A DNA stretch of 45,351 nucleotides from Bacteroidales bacterium M3 (GTDB taxonomy: Bacteria > Bacteroidota > Bacteroidia > Bacteroidales > Muribaculaceae), in contig LUJN01000018.1 in assembly GCA_001689445.1 (NCBI GenBank), positions 1 to 45,351 on the forward strand. Reading direction: 5' to 3'. Of this stretch, positions 44,084-45,351 are shown piece after piece. A program made the translations under genes and the position numbers. The first letter of the stretch is position 1. Every line of letters starts with the position of its first letter. Below the pieces are notes generated by a model. It saw nothing but the letters and a program-made list of their open reading frames with translations. It was not told the DNA's origin and ran no database searches.

Positions 44084-44947
44084 TCATAGACGGGATAGGA
44101 GTTCCGAACCGGTCATGACATTCATCTTGGAGAATGCAAAAAGTTTCTTACCGAGATCTTTCAAAGAATGGCCAATGTGATATACATCCTCGTCAATTAT
44201 CAGGAAGCGGTCGTGGGCTTTGGTGCACTTATGCAATGTCACCCCGGGATACTGGGCGTTATGCCTCTCTACATCCTGCCGAAGTTGACGGGAAATCTGA
44301 CTGTCGTAAATATCAACAGTTACTCCGGGAAGACGTTTTGACAGTTGAACGAGGACTGAATCATCAATATAATTGTCAATCAGTACAATTCTTGTTTTGG
44401 CACTCCGGATTAAGTCCGCGACAAAGGCATATGCATCGAAAATTTGACCATTAAAGAATATGCCCTCTTTGGGTTGCAGTGATGATCGGACAAAGAAATC
44501 GACCTTTTCGTCCAACTGCAAGAGATGGCGGTCATGTTCGGATAATCGTCGGTCCATACGGTCTTCCAGAAGCATAAGCCTTTGGTTGACCGAATAACCC
44601 CGTAAGAGATATTCTTTCAAAACCTTATTCGCCCACTGGCGGAACTGTGTGCCCCTCACAGACTTGACCCTATAACCTACCGAGATTATCACGTCAAGGT
44701 TATAAAGTTTTGTCCTATACCGCTTGCCGTCAGCGGCAGTTAGTAAGGATTCCTTACATACTGAGGTTTCCTCTAATTCTCCTTCCTTGAATATGTTGCG
44801 GGTGTGTAGTGTGATATTGTTGCGTGTCGTCAGAAATAATTCTGACATTTGTGCCTGTGTCAGCCATACCGTTTCATCCTCTACCCTCACGTCGAGAGAT
44901 AAGGTTTCATCAGGCTGATATATTATTATTTCATTATCCTGCAACAT
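44084..44947 (-). CDS. RhuM-family DNA-binding-type protein with PLD-like C-terminus
   Basis: RhuM proteins are small accessory-gene products common on bacterial islands. The N-terminal domain shows the family pattern: DVRVEDETVWLTQAQMSELF, TRNNITLHTRNIF, YNLDVIISVGYRVKS and GTQFRQWANKVLKEYLLRGY. A C-terminal half (from about residue 165 of the product) contains IVLIDNYIDDSVL and a HxR-x4-D motif (HDRFLIIDE) with GHSLKDLGKK, as in phospholipase-D-like folds. I start at the ATG at 44947 (MLQDNEIIIYQ...): homologues begin near here, and an ATG at 44986 lies only 4 bases from the predicted -7 element. Role unknown; a link to restriction or defence islands is common. Confidence 0.85.
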   Translation of the reverse strand: MLQDNEIIIYQPDETLSLDVRVEDETVWLTQAQMSELFLTTRNNITLHTRNIFKEGELEETSVCKESLLTAADGKRYRTKLYNLDVIISVGYRVKSVRGTQFRQWANKVLKEYLLRGYSVNQRLMLLEDRMDRRLSEHDRHLLQLDEKVDFFVRSSLQPKEGIFFNGQIFDAYAFVADLIRSAKTRIVLIDNYIDDSVLVQLSKRLPGVTVDIYDSQISRQLRQDVERHNAQYPGVTLHKCTKAHDRFLIIDEDVYHIGHSLKDLGKKLFAFSKMNVMTGSELLSRL

Positions 44948-44989
44948 AGATGCAGGATTAATGATGCTGTCTTGTTTTGATTCCATATA

Positions 44990-44997
44990 CAAATTTA
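44990..44997 (-). promoter_or_regulatory. Predicted -7 element of the RhuM gene
   Basis: On the minus strand TAAATTTG matches TAnnTTTG. The start would fall near 44983, so an ATG at 44986 would be outside the message and the ATG at 44947 becomes the likely start. Confidence 0.55.
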
Positions 44998-45026
44998 CGT
45001 TTTCTCAGTGACATAGATACTATACA

Positions 45027-45063
45027 AACACAGCTTACAATTCCGGAAGTTGTAAGCTGTGTT
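45027..45063. repeat. 14-bp perfect inverted repeat upstream of the RhuM gene
   Basis: AACACAGCTTACAA (45027-45040) and TTGTAAGCTGTGTT (45050-45063) are perfect complements around TTCCGGAAG. There is no U-tract on either side. It may be an operator, a recombination scar or a cruciform. Confidence 0.7.
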
Positions 45064-45244
45064 GTTCTTGGAGACAAATGTCCGGTTCCGGTAAAGGCAC
45101 TGCAGTGGAACCGTCTTAGAAAACGCGCACGTTTGCCAATACTCACACACCTCGGAGGAGTGAATGTATTTTATACAAACAAAACCGGATTTTACAAAAT
45201 TTCAAATCCATAATATCCTTATAATCAAGCCTGTAAATTTGGCT

Positions 45245-45296
45245 AAAAAACAATAAAAAAGCGATTGGCAAACTATAATTTGTTTGCCAATCGCTT
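45245..45296 (-). terminator. Terminator of the gene entering from the right edge
   Basis: On the minus strand a perfect 15-bp stem (45296-45282 with 45273-45259) with an 8-base loop is followed by TTTTTTATTGTTTTTT. It lies 31 bases after the stop codon at 45328. Confidence 0.88.
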
Positions 45297-45327
45297 GAAT
45301 ATAAATAAAATATATCTCGTCGAACGT

Positions 45328-45351
45328 TTAGTATTCCTCCTCGTTGAAGAA
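45328..45351 (-). CDS. C-terminal end of an unidentified gene (partial)
   Basis: The last 24 bases read FFNEEEY and a TAA stop on the minus strand, followed by a strong terminator. The strong stop context supports a real gene. Seven residues are too few to name it. Confidence 0.6.
   Translation of the reverse strand, partial: FFNEEEY

Noticed and set aside
44977..45213. 78-codon plus-strand frame ending NVFYTNKTGFYKISNP
   Set aside because: No ATG start; it runs through the RhuM promoter and the 14-bp inverted repeat, and no family is recognised. It could be a remnant of a small DNA-binding protein, but support is too weak.

Overview
The window looks like chromosomal DNA from a gut-type member of the Bacteroidales, probably close to Muribaculaceae. 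The family-level guess rests only on moderately GC-rich housekeeping genes mixed with AT-rich accessory genes. The order-level call is firmer: Bacteroidetes-type promoters (TTTG, about 19-20 nt, TAnnTTTG) occur throughout, and there are type IX secretion (T9SS) genes (porU, porV, porZ), DUF3244, DUF4271, PCMD, PorT-like and TonB-dependent outer-membrane proteins, and a TPR/HTH membrane regulator of the kind common in this phylum.

Layout. 1-6.6 kb: the redox repressor rex overlaps a degenerate FAH-fold protein, followed by the T9SS attachment genes porU and porV and the isoprenoid gene ispF. 6.7-15.5 kb: an accessory block that reads as a ribosomally made, modified peptide (RiPP) locus. It holds a membrane TPR/HTH regulator, a DUF3244 protein, a double-glycine precursor with four cysteines, a radical SAM/SPASM maturase broken by a one-base frameshift, a TonB-dependent receptor-like barrel, a C39-peptidase ABC exporter and a stub resembling the N-terminus of an HlyD adaptor. 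15.7-20 kb: a PCMD protein, topA and an RluA-type pseudouridine synthase. 20-25.2 kb, minus strand: two small outer-membrane barrels, a DUF3791 gene with a DUF3990-like remnant, a small membrane protein, an epimerase, a GT4 glycosyltransferase and a SpoU methyltransferase.

25.2-26.05 kb is an 850-bp AT-rich, gene-free stretch packed with DnaA-box-like 9-mers, flanked by divergent genes. It is the best candidate for the chromosomal replication origin. To its right come nadA, leuS, rdgB and porZ, a conserved hypothetical, a GH31 glucosidase, rbfA and a LolC/E-type permease. 38-43.4 kb is mostly minus strand: hemD-rnpA-yidD-tatD, DUF4271-LOG, and a pair of short-chain dehydrogenases of which the promoter-proximal one closely resembles 7-alpha-hydroxysteroid dehydrogenase (HdhA) and sits behind a near-perfect 30-bp palindrome. 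The right end carries an acidic hypothetical, a RhuM-family protein and the last codons of an unidentified minus-strand gene.

Functional themes are protein export and anchoring at the outer membrane (porU/V/Z, yidD, LolC/E-type permease), core information processing close to a putative origin (topA, leuS, rnpA, rbfA), and a damaged peptide natural-product system. Two orphan promoter-terminator units without ORFs (about 22.0 kb and 33.7-33.8 kb) are candidate small RNAs. No tRNA, rRNA, CRISPR array or intact insertion sequence was seen.
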